DNA from: Sinomonas notoginsengisoli
GTDB lineage: Bacteria > Actinomycetota > Actinomycetes > Actinomycetales > Micrococcaceae
Length of the DNA: 64,000 bases
NCBI RefSeq assembly: GCF_021554725.1
Contig: NZ_JAIZDP010000001.1
Span: forward strand, 930,001-994,000
Reading direction: 5' to 3'
The notes below the pieces were generated by a model that was not told the DNA's origin, did not search any database, and saw nothing but the letters and a program-made list of their open reading frames with translations. Shown piece by piece: positions 28,686 to 38,310 of this stretch (position 1 is its first letter; each line of letters starts with the position of its first letter). Made by a program: the position numbers and the translations under genes.

Positions 28686-30215
28686 TCACTTCACCCTTAC
28701 ACGAGGATCGAGCGCGGAGTAGACGAGGTCCGCGAGAAGATTGAAGGTCAGCGCGGTGATCGCCACGCACACGAACACACCCATCACCGGGTTCGGATCA
28801 ACGTGTGAGATGCCGTCGAGGAACATGAAGCCCATGCCGCGCACCGAGAAGACGGTCTCAGTGATGACCGCGCCGCCGATCAGATGGCCGATGTCGAGGG
28901 CCACCACCGTGGCAATGGGGATGAGGGCATTGCGGAACGCATGGCGCATGATGACGCTGCGCTCGCTCACGCCTTTCGCCCTCGCCGTCCGGATGTAGTC
29001 CATGTTCATCACCTCGAGCATGGACGAGCGGGTGTAGCGCGTGTAGCTCGCGAGGGAGATGAGGATGAGGGCCGCTGTGGGGAGGATGAGGTGGGTGAAT
29101 GAGTCGAGGCCCGAGAGCCAGAAGTCGCCCTGGAGGTTTGGGGTCGCCGCCCCGATGGTTGCGATCGGACGCCCGCGGATCTTGCTGTTGTCGAAATAGG
29201 CGGGCCACGCCTGCATGAAGCGGTCGAGCATGATCATGAACGCCACGAGGAACGCGGTGATGCCGCCCACGCGCATCCCCTGGCTCCTGTCGTACCCGCC
29301 CCAGAAATAGCCGGCCGCGATGCCCACGCCTACGGCGACGACCGCCAGGATGACGATCATGAGCGGAGTCGCGAGGTCCAGGAGGGGCTGGACCGGGAAG
29401 TAGACGACCGCGCCGATGAGTACGGCAGTCAACCCTGCATACAGCGCCCTCCGGTTCTGGAGGCCAGCCGCGAGGACGGTGATCGCGAAGGCGATCCCAA
29501 CGCCTGCGATCAGGATGACACCGAGGCCGAGGCCGGGGAATCGGAACCACTGGGTCAGGCGCGCGACGATGAGGACCAGGCTCACGAACGCGAACACGAT
29601 GGCTCCCACGGTGAGCTTGCGCCGCAGGTTCCCGCCGGTGACAACCGCCCCAACGAGGCCGAGGACGAGGCCGACGCCGAGTGCGACCGGGATCGGGATG
29701 TCCGGGTGCGCGAGGAAGTTGTTGAATCCGATGGCGCCGTACTCCTTGAGCAGGACGGCAACCCAGAAGATCGGGAGGGAGAAGAACAGGAACGCCATGA
29801 ACGTGACCCCATAGTCAAGGGCGCTGTACTGGCGCAAGGCGGTGACGATGCCGAGTGCTACTCCGATGAGGATCGCGAGGATGGTCGCGGCCGTCACGAG
29901 GGAGAGTGTCTGGATGAGGGCCTGCCCCAGCGCCTGTGTGACCGGCTGCCCCACAAGGTTCTTGCCGAGGTAACAATTGCCGACCACGCATCCGGCGGCG
30001 CCGCCCAGCCACTTGAAGTAGCGGATGGGGGCCGGGGTATCCAGGTCAAGGAGCTGAGAGCGCGACTCCATGAGTTGCGCTGCATTGGGAAGATTGCTGG
30101 CGCGGAATTCCTCGAGCGGATCTCCGGAGAGCGCGGTCAGGTTGTAGACCAGGAACGACGCTCCGAGGAGGATCAACGCTGCGGTGATGAGGCGGCGGAC
30201 GACGTAAGTCACCAT
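28686..30215 (-). CDS. Oligopeptide ABC transporter permease, DppB type with large membrane insertion (system 2)
   Basis: This 509-aa protein is about 190 residues longer than a normal DppB. Residues 1-172 are a standard DppB N-terminal half (MVTYVVRRLITAALILLG, SGDPLEEF). Residues about 380-509 are the standard C-terminal half, with the EAA loop DYIRTARAKGVSERSVIMRH. Between them lie about 170 residues with some six extra hydrophobic stretches (about 176-193, 204-219, 228-250, 257-275, 283-303, 316-333). ATG 30215 is chosen as the family start. Paired with the extended DppC downstream. Confidence 0.92.
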   Translation of the reverse strand: MVTYVVRRLITAALILLGASFLVYNLTALSGDPLEEFRASNLPNAAQLMESRSQLLDLDTPAPIRYFKWLGGAAGCVVGNCYLGKNLVGQPVTQALGQALIQTLSLVTAATILAILIGVALGIVTALRQYSALDYGVTFMAFLFFSLPIFWVAVLLKEYGAIGFNNFLAHPDIPIPVALGVGLVLGLVGAVVTGGNLRRKLTVGAIVFAFVSLVLIVARLTQWFRFPGLGLGVILIAGVGIAFAITVLAAGLQNRRALYAGLTAVLIGAVVYFPVQPLLDLATPLMIVILAVVAVGVGIAAGYFWGGYDRSQGMRVGGITAFLVAFMIMLDRFMQAWPAYFDNSKIRGRPIATIGAATPNLQGDFWLSGLDSFTHLILPTAALILISLASYTRYTRSSMLEVMNMDYIRTARAKGVSERSVIMRHAFRNALIPIATVVALDIGHLIGGAVITETVFSVRGMGFMFLDGISHVDPNPVMGVFVCVAITALTFNLLADLVYSALDPRVRVK

Positions 30216-30336
30216 GGTTCGTTGTACCTCTAAAATGGACCGCCCCGAAAGGGTGGGGGGCGATGCGGAAGGGGGCCGAAGGCTGTGCCACACGGTCGTT
30301 GGGGAGGCCCGACGGCGATTGGCGGGATGTGCCGGG

Positions 30337-30387
30337 GCGCTGCGAAGCGCCGAGACCCGCTAGCTCGGTCCCGGCGCTTCGCTGCGC
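30337..30387 (-). terminator. Intercistronic hairpin between binding protein 2 and its permease
   Basis: Left arm 30337-30352 (GCGCTGCGAAGCGCCG) and right arm 30372-30387 pair with one mismatch around a 19-base loop. It starts 18 bases past the binding-protein stop, within the 190-base gap before the DppB-type gene. Confidence 0.7.
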
Positions 30388-30405
30388 ATCAGAACTCGGG
30401 AAGGG

Positions 30406-32181
30406 CTACTTCGTGGCCCACTCCCAGAAGTTCCACCAGACGCCGGTCGAGGTGGGGTTGTACTTCACGCCAGTGACCTTGTCGCTGTATGCGTCCACAC
30501 CCACCGACTGGAACAGCGGCAGACCGTAGGACGAAGCCCAGATCTTCTTGTCGACCTGCTTCTCGAGGTCCACCTGCTTGCTCTGATCCGTGGTCTGGGT
30601 GAGCTGGTCCATGAGCTTGTCCGCATCAGGATCGGAGAACTTGTTGAAGTTCGAGCCGTTGCCGGTCTTGAAGATCTGAGGCACGCTGGAGACGCCGACG
30701 CCGGGGTTGATCCAGCCGAAGATCGTGGCATCGTAGCCGCCCTTGCCGAGCGCCTTGCCCCAGTCGGACTTGCCGAGACCGCCGTCAACGACCTTGAAGC
30801 CGGCCTTCGTCGCGCTCGCGGCGATGAGGGAGTAGGCATCGACGCGGTTCGGGTTGTCCTTGTTGTACATGACCTTCACTTCGGGCGTCTTGCCTGCAAG
30901 GAGCTGCTTGGCCTTGTCGATGTTGACCTGCTGGTAGTCCGCGGAACCGTTGTTCTTGACCGTGTCGGCGTACGCCGCCTGCTGTGGGACGAAGATCTGC
31001 GAGTCGAGCGGCTTCGCGTTCGAGTCGAGCTTCTTGATGATCTTGTCCACGATGTCCCCACGGGGCACGGTCAGCATGAACGCCGTGCGGACATCCTTCT
31101 CGGCGAAGGGACCGCTGTAGTTCAGGTCGATGTGGTCATACGAGAGCTGGTTGCCCTGGTCGACCGTGACACCCGGAATGGCCTTGAGCTGCTCGACGGT
31201 ATCCGACGACGCCTGAGGTGCAATGATGTCCGCCTCGCCGTTCTTGAGCGCCTGAACCTGCGCAGGGGCCGAGCCGATGTAGCGGATGACAATCGAGTCG
31301 ACGTTGGGCGTCGGGCCCCAGTTGTAGTCCTTGTTGCGCACGAGGGTCATCGACTGGTCGGGCACGATGTCCTTGACGATGAACGGGCCGTTGGAGAGGA
31401 ACAGGCTCGTGTCACTCGGAAGCGTCTTGGTGTCGAAGCCGGTGTTGTAGAAGTCGGACGCCTTCTTGAGGGTCTCATTGGCGGGCTGCGGGCTGGCCGG
31501 GTCGCCCTTCTTGAGGCCCTTCATGAGGTCGTAGAGCGCCTTGCCGTCAGAAAGGCCAGCGCGCTTGGCGACGACATGGGAGGGGATGTCGACCTTCGAG
31601 CCCAGGGCGATCTCCCAGTCAGCGAAAGGCTGGGTGTACTTCAGCGTCATTGACTTGCCGTCCGAGGAGACCTCGGGGAACTCCGTGGAGTTGAGCCCGG
31701 TCGGGTCGCCCGAAGTAGAGAAGTACGCGGTGCCGGTCTTGGCCTTCGGATTCTTGTCGTCATACCAGCTCGAGCCCACAGCCCACTCCAGAGCCAGATC
31801 GTAGCCGGTGACCGGCGTCCCGTCCGACCACTTGACGCCGTCGTTGATCGTGTACTTGACGGTGAGCGGGCTGTCGGAGACCTTCTCGTACTTGCCGAAC
31901 TTGTCGTTGTGAACAACGGTCAGCTTGTTGTCGACGTAGTAGAAACCCGAGTGCGTCGGGCGACTGACCTTCGAGTTGATGTCCGTGTTGCCGTCAGCCG
32001 TGTTCGAGTTGAACGTGTTGAACGCGTTCACCTCGACGACCGTGACGGTGCCGCCCTGCTTGGCGCTGGCCGATGCGGTGTTGGTGCTCGAACCGCCGCC
32101 GCCCTGGGTCGCGCAGGCGCTGAGCGCAACCGTTGCCGCCGCGGCGACGCCCACCGCCTTAGAAATACGCCCGAAACGCAT
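30406..32181 (-). CDS. Peptide ABC transporter substrate-binding lipoprotein (system 2)
   Basis: This 591-aa SBP family 5 protein begins MRFGRISKAVG and has the lipobox LSACAT (Cys at about residue 23), then a Gly/Ser/Thr linker. Family stretches include YTINDGVKWSDGTPVTGYD and NGPFIVKDIVPDQSM. It is clearly diverged from the system 1 binding protein and so probably has another peptide range. First gene of the system 2 operon; its promoter must lie in 32182-32469. Confidence 0.93.
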   Translation of the reverse strand: MRFGRISKAVGVAAAATVALSACATQGGGGSSTNTASASAKQGGTVTVVEVNAFNTFNSNTADGNTDINSKVSRPTHSGFYYVDNKLTVVHNDKFGKYEKVSDSPLTVKYTINDGVKWSDGTPVTGYDLALEWAVGSSWYDDKNPKAKTGTAYFSTSGDPTGLNSTEFPEVSSDGKSMTLKYTQPFADWEIALGSKVDIPSHVVAKRAGLSDGKALYDLMKGLKKGDPASPQPANETLKKASDFYNTGFDTKTLPSDTSLFLSNGPFIVKDIVPDQSMTLVRNKDYNWGPTPNVDSIVIRYIGSAPAQVQALKNGEADIIAPQASSDTVEQLKAIPGVTVDQGNQLSYDHIDLNYSGPFAEKDVRTAFMLTVPRGDIVDKIIKKLDSNAKPLDSQIFVPQQAAYADTVKNNGSADYQQVNIDKAKQLLAGKTPEVKVMYNKDNPNRVDAYSLIAASATKAGFKVVDGGLGKSDWGKALGKGGYDATIFGWINPGVGVSSVPQIFKTGNGSNFNKFSDPDADKLMDQLTQTTDQSKQVDLEKQVDKKIWASSYGLPLFQSVGVDAYSDKVTGVKYNPTSTGVWWNFWEWATK

Positions 32182-32469
32182 TCCGCCTCCTCTAGTGCAT
32201 CTGTAGACGTGTGCCGGTGTGTTGCCGGTACAGACGGTCCGCCCTCCCCATAGAGAACGTGGCACGCCTCACATGCCCGACAGACTAGTCCCGCTGTGTC
32301 CTCGGTGGCTACGAAAGTTCCGTTTCAGATCAGCGTCGTTATGAAGATGCAACATATCTTTCAGGTTCTGGGGGTAGGGGTCTCGATTCAAGTGAATCCG
32401 ATTGACTCTCCCAATCACTCGGCCCCTTCCTCCCGCGCGCCGCCCCGTCCTCCGAGCGCCGCCGATCAA
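32182..32469. other. Intergenic region upstream of peptide system 2
   Basis: 288 bases between the phosphoketolase stop and the start of binding protein 2. It is noticeably AT-richer than its surroundings around 32330-32420. This fits a promoter region, but I could not single out a convincing -10/-35 pair. No gene is seen. Confidence 0.5.
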
Positions 32470-34920
32470 TCACTGGCGTTGCTCAGCGCGCCCCAGAATC
32501 CAATCACGGATCTCAGCTGGATCGTCGCCGAACTCGCGTGTGTAGGCCCTCGCCTTCGCAAGCTCGTCCTGGTAACGCTGCCTCACGGCAGCGTGGCGCA
32601 GGGCGAGTCCGGGCACCCGGTCCAGCACGTCGATAGCCAAGTGGAACCGGTCGATCCGGTTGAGCATCGCCATGTCGAACGGCGTCGTCGTCGTGCCCTC
32701 CTCGACATATCCCCGCACATGGAGATTCCCGTGGTTCGCCCGGCGGTACGTGAGTCGGTGGATGAGCCACGGGTAGCCGTGGTAGGCGAAGATGATTGGC
32801 TTGTCCTTCGTGAAGAGCGCGTCGAACTCGCGGTCGGGTAGGCCGTGCGGATGCTCGCGCTCGTCCTGGAGCCTCATGAGGTCCACGGCGTTGACCACGC
32901 GGACCTTCAGATCGGGCAGGTCGCGGCCCAGCATCTGGGCGGCTGCGATCGCCTCCCCCGTGGGCACGTCGCCAGCGCAGCCCAGCACGACGTCGGGCTC
33001 CTCGCCCGGTACCTCGTTGCCCGCGAACTCGAGGATTCCGATCCCTCGGGCGCAGTGCAGCTCCGCCTCGGCGGGGTCGAACCACTGGAGCGAGAGCGCC
33101 TTCCCGGCAACCACCACGTTCACGTAGTCGCGGCTGCGGAGGCAATGGTCCATCGTGGACACGAGCGTGTTCGCATCCACGGGGAGGTAGACACGCACCA
33201 CCTCGGCCTTCTTGTTCACCACATGGTCGATGAAGCCAGGATCCTGGTGGGAGAACCCGTTGTGGTCCTGCTGCCATACGTGGCTCGAGAGCAGGTAGGT
33301 CAGTGAGGCGATAGGCATGCGCCAGGGCAGCTCGCGGTGCACCTTGAGCCATTTCGCGTGCTGGTTGAACATCGAGTCGACGATGTGCACGAAGGCCTCG
33401 TAGGAAGTGAAGACCCCGTGGCGGCCCGTGAGGAGGTAGCCCTCGAGCCAGCCCTGGCACAGGTGCTCGCTCAGCACCTCCATGACCCTGCCCGCGCGCG
33501 CGAGGTGCTCGTCGACGTCCTCGATGCGCTCCTGCCACACCTTGTCCGTGACGTCGTACACGGCCTGGAGGCGATTGGACGCGGTTTCGTCTGGGCCGAA
33601 GAGCCTGAAGTTCTCCGGGTTCACGCGGATCACCTCGCGCAGCCACCCTCCCAGGTTCGCCATCGCCCCCGCGCGCACGACGCCGGGCCCCTCCACCGGG
33701 GTCATGTGCTCCTTCGCGTCGGGGAGCCGCAGATCACGCAGAAGCCTTCCGCCGTTCGCGTACGGCGTTGCGCTCATGCGCCGGTCCCCGCTCGGGGCGA
33801 GTCGAGCCAGCTCAGGCGAGCAGGCGCCGTCGTGCGTGAAGAGCTCCTCCGGACGGTACGAGCGCATCCATGCCTCGAGCTGGGCGAGGTGGCCAGGGTT
33901 CTCGTGAATCGCATTGAGTGGAACCTGATGGGCGCGCCAGGTGCCCTCCACGGGTTTGCCGTCCACGACGGCCGGGCCGGTCCAGCCCTTCGGGGAGCGG
34001 AAGACGATCAGGGGCCACGGTTCGGGAGCCTCGCGACCGGGCCGCTCCCCCGCCGTCCCCGCCTCGTCGCGGGCCTGCTTCTGGATGGCTGCAATCGAAT
34101 CGAGGCAGTCGTCGAGCGCGGCAGCGAAGTCCCGGTGGGCCTGCGTCTGGGCCGCCGGGTCGCCGACTGTGACGAAGCGGGGCGCATAGCCGAGGCCCTC
34201 GAAGTACTTGCGCACCTGTTCCTCGGGGCGCCGGGCCAGGACGGTGGGGTTCGCGATCTTGTAGCCGTTGAGGTGCAGGATGGGCAGCACCGCTCCATCG
34301 CGGACCGGGTCGAGGAACGCGGTGGACTGCCAGCTCGTCGCGAGGGGCCCGGTCTCGGCCTCGCCATCACCCACCACGCAGGCGACCACGAGGTCCGGGG
34401 TGTCGAAGGCTGCCCCGAAGGCGTGCGCGAGTGAGTAGCCGAGCTCGCCGCCCTCGCTGATGGAACCCGGCGTTTCGGGCGCCGCGTGGCTCGGGATGCC
34501 GCCGGGATAGGAGAACTGGCGGAACAGCTCGCGCAGCGAGCGCTCGTCGTCGCCGAAGTGCGTGTAAATCTCGGAGTAGGTGCCCTCGAGGTACGCATTC
34601 GCGACGTTCGCCGGGCCACCGTGCCCCGGGCCGGTGACGAACAGCATCGCCTGGTCGCGCTCGATGATGGCCCGGTTGAGATGGGCGTAGATGAAGTTCA
34701 GACCGGTGGTGGTACCCCAATGGCCCAGGAGGCGCTTCTTGACGTGACCGGACTCCAACGGCTCCTTCAGGAGGGGATTGTCCCGGAGGTAGATCTGGCC
34801 GACGGAAAGGTAGTTCGCCGCCCGCCACCATCGGTGGAGGTCCTCGATCTGGGCGTCGGTGAGGCGGCCTGGCGGTCGGGCATCAGGCGTCTCGGTGGCT
34901 GGCGTCTCGGTGTCTGTCAT
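32470..34920 (-). CDS. xfp: Phosphoketolase (xylulose 5-phosphate / fructose 6-phosphate)
   Basis: This 816-aa TPP enzyme cleaves xylulose 5-phosphate (and often fructose 6-phosphate) with phosphate to acetyl phosphate plus an aldose phosphate. The TPP-binding segment [15 protein letters not shown] and the family motif [16 protein letters not shown] are present, as are [11 protein letters not shown] and [13 protein letters not shown]. Full length for the family. The start ATG 34920 has caggggc about 7 bases upstream. No acetate kinase or phosphotransacetylase gene is adjacent. The leader holds repeated GGCGTGC units (34921-34973) that may be regulatory. Confidence 0.95.
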   Translation of the reverse strand: MTDTETPATETPDARPPGRLTDAQIEDLHRWWRAANYLSVGQIYLRDNPLLKEPLESGHVKKRLLGHWGTTTGLNFIYAHLNRAIIERDQAMLFVTGPGHGGPANVANAYLEGTYSEIYTHFGDDERSLRELFRQFSYPGGIPSHAAPETPGSISEGGELGYSLAHAFGAAFDTPDLVVACVVGDGEAETGPLATSWQSTAFLDPVRDGAVLPILHLNGYKIANPTVLARRPEEQVRKYFEGLGYAPRFVTVGDPAAQTQAHRDFAAALDDCLDSIAAIQKQARDEAGTAGERPGREAPEPWPLIVFRSPKGWTGPAVVDGKPVEGTWRAHQVPLNAIHENPGHLAQLEAWMRSYRPEELFTHDGACSPELARLAPSGDRRMSATPYANGGRLLRDLRLPDAKEHMTPVEGPGVVRAGAMANLGGWLREVIRVNPENFRLFGPDETASNRLQAVYDVTDKVWQERIEDVDEHLARAGRVMEVLSEHLCQGWLEGYLLTGRHGVFTSYEAFVHIVDSMFNQHAKWLKVHRELPWRMPIASLTYLLSSHVWQQDHNGFSHQDPGFIDHVVNKKAEVVRVYLPVDANTLVSTMDHCLRSRDYVNVVVAGKALSLQWFDPAEAELHCARGIGILEFAGNEVPGEEPDVVLGCAGDVPTGEAIAAAQMLGRDLPDLKVRVVNAVDLMRLQDEREHPHGLPDREFDALFTKDKPIIFAYHGYPWLIHRLTYRRANHGNLHVRGYVEEGTTTTPFDMAMLNRIDRFHLAIDVLDRVPGLALRHAAVRQRYQDELAKARAYTREFGDDPAEIRDWILGRAEQRQ

Positions 34921-34954
34921 GGCGTGCCCCTGCCTTCAGCGTCGGCTCGCCGAT

Positions 34955-34971
34955 GCACGCCAAAGGCGTGC
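34955..34971 (-). promoter_or_regulatory. Dyad in the phosphoketolase leader
   Basis: GCACGCC-AAA-GGCGTGC is a perfect 7-base dyad 34-50 bases before the start codon, downstream of a possible TAGGCT -10 box (34994-34989). GGCGTGCCC occurs again directly upstream of the ATG (34921-34929). Could be an operator or leader hairpin. Confidence 0.4.
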
Positions 34972-35081
34972 CCGGCCGGTCCCTGCCCAGCCTATCCATG
35001 CAGGCGGACGGTGGCGGGCCCACCGGTGGCCGGGGAATTAATTCTCCACAGCGCTCGCGGGCCCCTGGTTTTGCCTGCCGC

Positions 35082-35237
35082 ATGACGGCCTTTCCGAATG
35101 CCGCCCGGGCGGCGCGGCATCACATCGGCACAGCGGTGAAGCAGCTTGCGGCAGCCGTGGACGAGCTGCGCGGCCTGGGAGCCGACGAAGACGTCATCCA
35201 AGGCCTGAGCGCCAACGCGGGCAATGGCCTGGCATAA
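35082..35237 (+). CDS. Possible 51-aa small protein
   Basis: A short open frame starting ATG 35082 (MTAFPNAARAARHH) whose residues 10-40 look like an amphipathic helix (VKQLAAAVDELRGLG). No clear ribosome binding site is seen, and no homolog is recognised. It could be spurious, but codon third positions are GC-rich like real genes here and it lies in an otherwise empty stretch. Confidence 0.25.
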   Translation: MTAFPNAARAARHHIGTAVKQLAAAVDELRGLGADEDVIQGLSANAGNGLA

Positions 35238-35300
35238 CGCGAAGTGCTCGACACCATCTGTGTTCACGTGGACCGCACCCCCCTGGGCTGGGACAGGAAA

Positions 35301-35334
35301 GGGCTGCCACACCTGTTGTCAGGTGTGGCAGCCC
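35301..35334. terminator. Strong terminator downstream of the small secreted protein gene
   Basis: Perfect 15-base stem GGGCTGCCACACCTG with a 4-base loop (35316-35319), 17 bases past the stop at 35352 on the minus strand and followed there by TTTCC. It could also stop plus-strand transcripts. Confidence 0.85.
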
Positions 35335-35351
35335 TAGGAGGACGAACGCGC

Positions 35352-35663
35352 CTAGCGGATCGCCTGCGTCAGGTTGATCGGAGCACCCGTTGCCGAGCAA
35401 ACAGCCGAGGCCGAACCGCTGCGTGCGGCTTGAGCCGCGAGGACAGCGATGTTGCCCACGTTCACGCTCGGGCAGACATCGGCGACCAACTGCGCGGCGA
35501 CACCAATGTTGACATTGTTGTTGCTCAGGACGTCTCCGACACTGACGTTCACCAGCCCGCCCTGCTGGCTGTTGTTGGCTGCTTGGGCCGGTGCGATCCC
35601 GCCCGCAAGCATCATTCCGCCCGCAAGAGCCGCTCCCGCAATCGACTTCGTGACCAGTCGCAT
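35352..35663 (-). CDS. Small secreted Asn-rich protein of unknown function
   Basis: This 103-aa precursor has a signal peptide ending AGGIAPAQA-A (cleavage after about residue 28), leaving a mature protein of about 75 residues. The mature part contains GLVNVSVGDVLSNNNVNIGV, two Cys (in VADVCPSV and AVCSATG) that could form one disulfide, and many Asn, Val and Ala. The spaced NV-x-V pattern recalls small actinobacterial surface proteins such as chaplins and rodlins, but I see no real match. ATG 35663 is chosen over 35675 because GGAG lies 7 bases before it. Stands alone with its own terminator. Confidence 0.7.
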   Translation of the reverse strand: MRLVTKSIAGAALAGGMMLAGGIAPAQAANNSQQGGLVNVSVGDVLSNNNVNIGVAAQLVADVCPSVNVGNIAVLAAQAARSGSASAVCSATGAPINLTQAIR

Positions 35664-35735
35664 GGTTATCTCCATTTTCTCAGTGATTTTCGGCGTTGCG
35701 GCCCCCGAGACATTCCGAGAGCCCGCCCCCGCTCT

Positions 35736-35759
35736 TTACCCGGCTGTTACCTATCTAAC
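35736..35759 (-). promoter_or_regulatory. Possible stress-sigma-type promoter of the secreted protein gene
   Basis: On the minus strand GTTA (35759-35756), a 14-base gap and GGGTAA (35741-35736) resemble the GTTT-N(12-15)-GGGTAT promoters read by SigB/SigF-like sigma factors in actinobacteria. The match is partial and the leader would be about 65 bases. Confidence 0.3.
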
Positions 35760-35790
35760 ACCCATGGAGCCAACCCTTTTTTGCCGACGC

Positions 35791-36876
35791 TCACACGTTG
35801 AAGCGGAACTCGACCACGTCGCCGTCGGCCATCACATAGTCCTTGCCCTCGATCCGCACCTTGCCGCGGGCCTTGGCCTCGTTCATCGACCCGGCGTCGA
35901 CGAGGTCCTCGAAGTGGACCACCTCGGCCTTGATGAAGCCCCGCTGGAAGTCGGAGTGGATCACGCCAGCGGCCATCGGGGCGGTGTCCCCCTGACGGAT
36001 CGTCCAGGCACGGGCTTCCTTGGGGCCGGCCGTGAGGTAGGTCTGCAGGCCAAGCGTGTGGAAGCCGACCCGCGCGAGCTGGTCGAGGCCGGACTCATCC
36101 TGGCCGTTCATCTCCAGCATCTCGCGCGCTTCCTCCTCGGAGAGCTCCACGAGGTCCGCCTCGAGCTTGGCATCGAGGAAGATTGCGTCCGCTGGCGCGA
36201 CCAGGGCGCGCAGCTCGTCCTGCTTCCCAGGGCTCGTCAGGATGCCGTCGTCCGCGTTGAAGACGTAGATGAACGGCTTCGCCGTGAGGAGGTTGAGCTC
36301 CTTCAGGTGCTCCATGTCGAGCTTGTCTGAGGCGATCGAGGAGAAGATTGTGTCGCCGCGCTCGAGGACCTTCTGGGCGGCCTCGATCGCGGCGAGCTCG
36401 GCGGCGTCACGCTTCTTGATCTTGACCTCCTTCTCGACGCGCGGAAGGGCCTTCTCGATGGTCTGCAGGTCAGCCAGGACGAGCTCGGTATTGATGGTCT
36501 CCATGTCGGAGCGCGGGTCCACCTTGCCCTCCACGTGCACCACATCCGTGTCCTCGAAGACCCGGATCACCTGCGCTATCGCCTGGGCCTCGCGGATGTT
36601 GGCGAGGAACTGGTTGCCGAGGCCCTCGCCCTCGGAGGCGCCCTTGACGATCCCGGCGATGTCCACGAAGGAGACCGTCGCGGGGAGGATGCGCTGGGAG
36701 CCGAAGATCTCGGCGAGCGTGTCGAGGCGCGGGTCGGGGAGGCTCACCACTCCGACGTTCGGCTCGATGGTGGCGAACGGATAGTTTGCCGCAAGGACCT
36801 GGTTCCGGGTCAGGGCGTTGAAGAGCGTCGACTTGCCGACGTTGGGGAGACCGACGATTCCGATAGTGAGAGCCAC
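35791..36876 (-). CDS. ychF: Redox-regulated ATPase YchF
   Basis: This 361-aa OBG-family P-loop protein binds ATP rather than GTP and associates with ribosomes. G1 is [15 protein letters not shown] at residues 7-21, G3 [20 protein letters not shown], and the G4 position reads FNADDG instead of NKxD, consistent with the altered nucleotide preference of the family. The C-terminal TGS-like domain has [15 protein letters not shown]. Starts at GTG 36876 with TATGAT 8 bases upstream, a leaderless arrangement. Confidence 0.95.
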   Translation of the reverse strand: MALTIGIVGLPNVGKSTLFNALTRNQVLAANYPFATIEPNVGVVSLPDPRLDTLAEIFGSQRILPATVSFVDIAGIVKGASEGEGLGNQFLANIREAQAIAQVIRVFEDTDVVHVEGKVDPRSDMETINTELVLADLQTIEKALPRVEKEVKIKKRDAAELAAIEAAQKVLERGDTIFSSIASDKLDMEHLKELNLLTAKPFIYVFNADDGILTSPGKQDELRALVAPADAIFLDAKLEADLVELSEEEAREMLEMNGQDESGLDQLARVGFHTLGLQTYLTAGPKEARAWTIRQGDTAPMAAGVIHSDFQRGFIKAEVVHFEDLVDAGSMNEAKARGKVRIEGKDYVMADGDVVEFRFNV

Positions 36877-36949
36877 GGTGATCCATCATACCGGGGGCGG
36901 CGGGCGGTCCTGCGCGAGAATTGTCGGTGCCCCGTGCGAAGGTGAGGCC

Positions 36950-38263
36950 ATGGACGGAACGCAGATTCTCGTGATGGTGCTGGTGGCGCTGCTCGCGCTG
37001 GTGGCCGGCTGGGTGGCGGGGGCCGCGGCCCAGAGGCGTCGTGCCGCGCACGACGGCGGCAGCCTCCCGGCGCTGCAGTCTCGCCTCGCGTCGGCAGAGG
37101 CACAGCTCGCGGCGGCGAGTGCGGAGCGCGACCTCCTCGCGCGGCAGAACGCTGCCCTGACCTCGCTGGACGAGCAGGAGAACACCGTGCTGCACGCCCT
37201 GGCGCCCGTGGCGGAGAAGCTCGGAGCCGTGCAGCGTGCCGTCGCACTGCTCGAACGGGACCGTATCGAGCAGTTCGGACAGCTCGCGCAGCAGCTCGCG
37301 GAGGCCCGCGAGTCGGACGCGGCGATCCTCCAGTCGGCCCACGTGCTCACCTCCGCCCTGGCCAACAACTCCTCGCGCGGCACGTGGGGCGAAGTCCAGC
37401 TCCGCCGTGTTGTAGAGGCTGCAGGCATGCTCGACCGTGTCGACTTCGCGGAGCAGGTGTCCACTTCCGGCGGCACTGGGGCCGTGCGGCCGGACCTCGT
37501 GGTGCTGCTCCCGGGCGGCAAGCGCATCGTGGTGGACTCGAAGGTACCGCTGGGCGCCTATCTGAAGGCGCAGGAGCATGCCCAGGATCCGAGCCCGACC
37601 GGCGCCGCACAGCGTGATCGGCATCTGGTCGAGCATGCCAAGGCCGTGAAGGCACACGTCGACGCGCTCGGGTCAAAGAAGTACTGGGAGGCTGTGGGGC
37701 AGAGCCCGGAGCTGGTGGTGTGCTTCCTCCCCGCGGAGTCGTTCCTCGCCGAGGCCCTGCGGGCGGATGCGGGCCTCCTCGACTATGCCTTCGCCCGGAA
37801 CGTCGCGCTTGCCTCCCCCGCAACACTCATGGCCCTGCTCAAGGGGATCGCCTTCGGCTGGCGGCAGGAACTCGTGACGGAGAACGCCCGCGAACTGTTC
37901 GATCTCTCGACGCAGCTCTACGGGCGGCTGAGCACGATGGGCGGCCATGTGGCACGGCTCGGCGCGTCGCTCAAGGGCTCTGTCGAGCGGTACAACGCCT
38001 TCATCGGCGCCCTCGAATCCCGCGTCCTCCCGACCGCGCGCCGCATGAGTGCCCTTGATCTGGGCGCACCCGAGACTCTGCCCGACCTCCCGCCCGTCGA
38101 GACGACGCCCCGGGTCCTGTCCGCGGGCGAGCTCCTCGATGAGCAGATGTGGCGTGACAACGGGATCTCCCCGCTGCCGGGGACCCTCGGTGGCGAAGCC
38201 AACCCCAAGGCGGGGACAGTCCCCCGGACATCGGACGAGGATCACCGCCGCCACTCCGCGTGA
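36950..38263 (+). CDS. rmuC: DNA recombination protein RmuC homolog
   Basis: This 437-aa protein has an N-terminal membrane segment (about residues 6-25), a coiled-coil region (about 45-120) and the RmuC nuclease-like domain with WGEVQLRRVVEAAGML, RPDLVVLLPGGKRIVVDSKVP and a C-terminal GRLSTMGGHVARLG. RmuC limits sequence inversions at repeats in E. coli. ATG 36950 follows aggtgagg by a few bases. Divergent from ychF with 73 bases between starts, convergent with ispH. Confidence 0.9.
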   Translation: MDGTQILVMVLVALLALVAGWVAGAAAQRRRAAHDGGSLPALQSRLASAEAQLAAASAERDLLARQNAALTSLDEQENTVLHALAPVAEKLGAVQRAVALLERDRIEQFGQLAQQLAEARESDAAILQSAHVLTSALANNSSRGTWGEVQLRRVVEAAGMLDRVDFAEQVSTSGGTGAVRPDLVVLLPGGKRIVVDSKVPLGAYLKAQEHAQDPSPTGAAQRDRHLVEHAKAVKAHVDALGSKKYWEAVGQSPELVVCFLPAESFLAEALRADAGLLDYAFARNVALASPATLMALLKGIAFGWRQELVTENARELFDLSTQLYGRLSTMGGHVARLGASLKGSVERYNAFIGALESRVLPTARRMSALDLGAPETLPDLPPVETTPRVLSAGELLDEQMWRDNGISPLPGTLGGEANPKAGTVPRTSDEDHRRHSA

Positions 38264-38310
38264 GGGAATGGTGGGGGTGCAGGCCAGCCTCGGCGGCGCG
38301 GTGTCCTGCG

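Larger units (their letters stand above)
34921..35351. other. Intergenic stretch between phosphoketolase and the small secreted protein gene
   Basis: It holds the phosphoketolase leader (GGCGTGC repeats at 34921, 34955-34961 inverted, 34965, and a minus-strand TAGGCT at 34994-34989), a doubtful 51-codon gene at 35082-35237 and the strong terminator at 35301-35334. Nothing else is evident. Confidence 0.5.

Noticed and set aside
36818-36949. Longer N-terminus for RmuC from an upstream ATG at 36818
   Set aside because: That segment is antisense to the ychF start; the membrane segment begins right after ATG 36950, which has a ribosome binding site.
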